This document shows positions 61,030 to 64,000 of a stretch of DNA of 64,000 nt, one piece after another. A program made the position numbers and the translations under genes. The stretch is from assembly GCA_024516155.1 (NCBI GenBank), contig JAJJXM010000019.1, positions 372,001-436,000 of the forward strand. Reading direction: 5' to 3'. How positions within the stretch are numbered: position 1 is the first letter of the stretch; each line of letters opens with the position of its first letter. Origin of the DNA: Pyronema omphalodes (lineage: Eukaryota > Ascomycota > Pezizomycetes > Pezizales > Pyronemataceae). Below the pieces are notes generated by a model. The model was not told where the DNA came from and searched no databases. It saw only the letters and a list, made by a program, of their open reading frames with translations.

Positions 61030-61470
61030 CGTCGCCAGCAGAGCGAGCCGATTGATTTATATCGGGATACAAGAACTGCAGTTGAAACTCCACAGGGAGG
61101 GCAAACCCTAGAGGACCGAGACTGGGTCATGTGATGCGGAAATAGTGAAATGAATGGCGAGTTAGCCCTTACCTCCATAATGCGCGTGCGCTTGCCTCAT
61201 CTTATCACCGCAGCTTCACAGCTTCGAAGCCTCCATCTCCATCGGCTTTCTCCAACCTCGTTTCACGAACTCAGTGGAATAAGTTCTCTCGAAACATCTT
61301 CTTTATTCAACATAAGTATGGCTTTAATATGAAAAACTAAAATCAGAACCGCGGAATGGGCACATTCAGGGCTTAGAAGACTGATGAGAGGCTTGATCAC
61401 AGAACCAGATCTACCACTAGCTGGTGTAGGCACGTTGAATGAGCTAGAAGACGAGCACGAAGCCGGAGAT
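61030..61470 (+). pseudogene. relic of a repeated gene family, copy 2
   Basis: The plus strand matches the minus strand of 47.13-47.45 kb at about 70% by eye over roughly 270 bp. The frame reads KYRRQQSEPIDLYRDTRTAV and ETPQGGQTLEDRDWVM, then a stop near 61135, with an in-frame TGA just upstream. The similarity continues past the stop (GTATGGCTTTA in both), so it covers a gene 3' end plus flank. The family is unknown. Confidence 0.45.
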
Positions 61471-63820
61471 CTCGAAGTCCCAACATAAAAAAAATGTTTT
61501 TTGTTATAAGAAAAAACCCATGTTGCAGAGCACCACTGTACCACGAACCAAAGAAAAAACACCCTTAAACGGAGGACAAAAAGGAGGATCGGGAGGCATG
61601 TACATAAACTGGGAAGAGTCGGCCTTTCCTTCCATTCTCTTTTTCCTTTTCTTTCTTTCCGACAGGTCTCTTGCTTACCGTTTGCTTTCTTTTCATTTTG
61701 GGGGGTTTTGTTTGTTTGTTTTGTCTTTTACTTTATCATTTGGAGGAATCTTATATATCAGAGGGGACGAGAAAAGCATAAAAAATAAGGAAGGGAAAGG
61801 GGGGAGAGTAGGGGAGAACTACACGGCGAGGGGGCCCCCTAGCGAACAGGGCACCGGAACAGAAGACGCGAGAGACAACCAGCATGAAGCATTAGAACCA
61901 CTGTTTTTGCTTTCCTATTTCTTCTATGGGTTGCATGCTACCAGGATTGATCAAAAGTACTCCATATCTTCTATCTAGCATTGAATCGGTAGACGGGACA
62001 TTGCTTTTATATACTGCTAAGTCCTAAGTTGATGCGCGAGAATCATGAGTACCGGAGCCATGAGTTGGTATTTAAAACCTCCTAAGATAACTGAATAATG
62101 GAGCTGGATTATTTCGTAGAGTCGAGAAGAGATTCTAGAACGTGAATAACTATTCTCTGATGATGGTGAATGTAAGGGGAGATTTCTGCTTGATGGCTCG
62201 ATGTACCAGACAGGGTTTCATCAGAGAAAGTACATTAGAGAATACTGTAACACCAGAGCCAGACCACAGTGGAAGACTTCCCATCGACCCATAGCAACGA
62301 ACGGGGGAGTCTATTCCATCACAAAAGAATATTTTCTATAGCACACGAATAGAGCACTAGGATAGACAGGGAGGTAGGTGACAGAGAGGTACCTATCCCC
62401 CTGTCTATTCGGATTTTCTATTGCTATTGCATAGGTGAAGTTGGGGTTGTTCTATCACCCCGAATAGAGCGATGGAAAGTCCTCCAGCAAAAGTCTACTA
62501 CTCTGAACTCGAGAATCCGCTAGAGCTCCCCCCCCCCCCTCTTCCCCGTCCGGATGGAAAGAGATTAGATATCAATCCGGATGAAGAGAGGATACAACTG
62601 GGCAGTATATGAGGAATAACAGAAAAAGAGAGGCGGGAAGATCCATGCAGAAAAATTAAAATTTTGGGGTAGCGACAGGATGATGTTTGGTTACGGGTTG
62701 AGAATGTCTGAGGAAGGAGTCGAAAGTTTGTTTATTACTGTAGCGTTGCAGAGTGTATATTTGATTTTGGTTGCTCGACTTGAGTATGTTATTGAGGCCC
62801 TGGTGAGTTTCGTATACAATCACTCGTAGATGATAGGAATTATCAAAAATATCTCTTTTTTATGTATTCCTTACATTTAAGTGACTTTTTTTCGTATTGA
62901 CGTGATAAATATTCTAACATGCACTTCATGCCTATTCAATTCGTTAATAGTATTATGAAGCTATCATCACGTTACACTAGCCAATCCAATGCAAAAATGC
63001 GCGCTCCTTCTCAAAGTAGGATAATCAGTTCCATTTTACAAAGAGCCAGTTAATAAGAGGCAAAGAATGCTATTCGGGCTTTAACTGGGCGATTCGGACT
63101 TCTCCCAAGTTCCCAAAGACGATGTAGATACCCCTTATGGGTGTATTGTAACCGAATACCCTCAAGCAGAGCTGGCATTGACCGGGTCGGGGTTAGTAAA
63201 GGGGCTGATCGGGGGTCAGTAGAATTAGTATTGAGTTATCTCGAGAATGTTCGAGGATAGTTGGATAACATGAGTAAGGAGGATGGAATAATGGACAGTG
63301 CTGGAAATATATACAGTATTGACTGATGTGCTAGGATAGAAAAGAACTCATCTATAGCCATTCGCAGGTTGAATGTGGAATGGAATTTGATTTAGGCATA
63401 AGCACTCTTTTCTGGTTCGCTGAAGTTAACTCCATGGGCAGACAGCTGTCGCCGTTGCGGCATCATCAGTTATCACACACACTCGTGACTTTGAGCCCCT
63501 GTCTGACTCGGCCAGCTCATTTTTTTTCTACTGACCCCGGTCAGTGCCAGTCCTGCCCTCAAGCAAATTTTCTTCTATCATATTGTAGTCAGAACCCAAA
63601 TCAACAACACCTGCCAACTATCAAAACACTGCCGCTATATATAGTGGCATCGTGAGAGCAGTAACCTGTCGTGGTTGGTGGTTGGCGTTCCGAAATCCCA
63701 TGGATACACTTTTTAAGATTGTCGGAGCGGTAAATGGAATAGCATCAATGGCACACGAGTGTAAACTGTGTGCCTCGCAATGCGGTTTGTTCTAGTTGTA
63801 AGCAACACAAGAAGAAACTT
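61471..63820. other. intergenic region with an inverted repeat
   Basis: It contains an 18-bp inverted repeat with two mismatches (62362-62379 and 62391-62408, ATAGACAGGG core) and an 11-nt C-run at 62528-62538. A 152-codon ATG frame at 61520-61978 has two hydrophobic segments but no known domain and is not called as a gene. Confidence 0.45.
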
Positions 63821-63829
63821 TAACCTTGG

Positions 63830-63925
63830 ATCATGATCCTCAACATGAATGACCATCGAGAGGGGGTAACACTTCTCAATATTGCTAGCTATTCAGGCGA
63901 AGTACCAAAGTCGTATCGTATTATG
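63830..63925 (+). pseudogene. possible ankyrin-repeat remnant
   Basis: One frame reads MNDHREGVTLLNIASYSGEV, close to the ankyrin TLLHIASYSGHV pattern, and ends at a stop soon after. It is only one partial repeat, so it may be chance. Confidence 0.25.
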
Positions 63926-64000
63926 GGCCCAGGTTGACTGCCACCGTCGAATCAGGGAGACTCTTTGCTAACTTTCCCACCATCTGCCTCCATATCGGCA

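Noticed and set aside
61520..61978. 152-codon ATG frame with two hydrophobic segments
   Set aside because: The hydrophobicity comes from T-rich runs and there is no known domain. It could be reconsidered with RNA-seq.

Overview
The window looks like nuclear DNA of a filamentous ascomycete (Pezizomycotina). The recognisable genes are fungal: a Bem1-type polarity scaffold, trifunctional FOL1, an Msb3/Gyp3-type TBC protein, mitochondrial Hsp70, Mus81 and a Thp3/LENG8-type SAC3 protein. Their introns are short, with GT..AG ends and fungal CTAAC/CTGAC-like branch sites. Gene density is low (about ten supported genes in 64 kb), with long AT-rich intergenic stretches, long C/G homopolymers and decayed repeats. 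That fits a repeat-rich lineage such as the Pezizomycetes, but this placement is inference; no rRNA or mitochondrial marker is present to test it.

Layout. 1-193 is the 3' end of an unknown gene. 194-7718 is mostly non-coding, with an 80-bp TA-flanked MITE (2353-2432), a GC-rich inverted-repeat element (2886-3003) and tRNA-Gly(UCC) (4609-4679). 7719-8466 is a ubiquitin-conjugating enzyme. 8467-15995 is non-coding and ends in a pyrimidine-rich leader. 15996-19292 encodes a TBC Rab-GAP. 19293-26544 is the most unusual region. It holds a 1.83-kb segment made of three families of AAACACC-based repeats, bounded by an imperfect inverted repeat, and two inverted copies of a 46-bp sequence each flanked by its own 12-bp duplication. 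26545-34146 holds three plus-strand genes: MUS81 (with two MluI cell-cycle boxes upstream), an ankyrin protein with three CCHC zinc knuckles, and FOL1. 36149-38587 (minus) is a six-exon DUF2415/WD40-like gene. 40707-42823 is SSC1-type Hsp70. 42824-47994 holds decayed ankyrin and other relics. 47995-48628 (minus) is a 66-aa membrane microprotein with a 14-nt first exon. 50435-52296 (minus) is a THP3-like gene and 53523-55686 (minus) is BEM1. 55687-64000 contains a purine-rich BEM1 upstream region, a tRNA-like pol III sequence and further relics.

The conserved genes are housekeeping functions (ubiquitin transfer, Rab GTPase control, DNA repair, folate synthesis, mitochondrial import and folding, mRNA processing, polarity) and do not form a pathway cluster. 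Two patterns recur. Five genes have an intron within the first 9-33 nt of coding sequence. The intergenic space carries several small repeat elements that are distinct from one another. All joins were made by reading splice sites and protein-family continuity by eye; no alignment or search was run.
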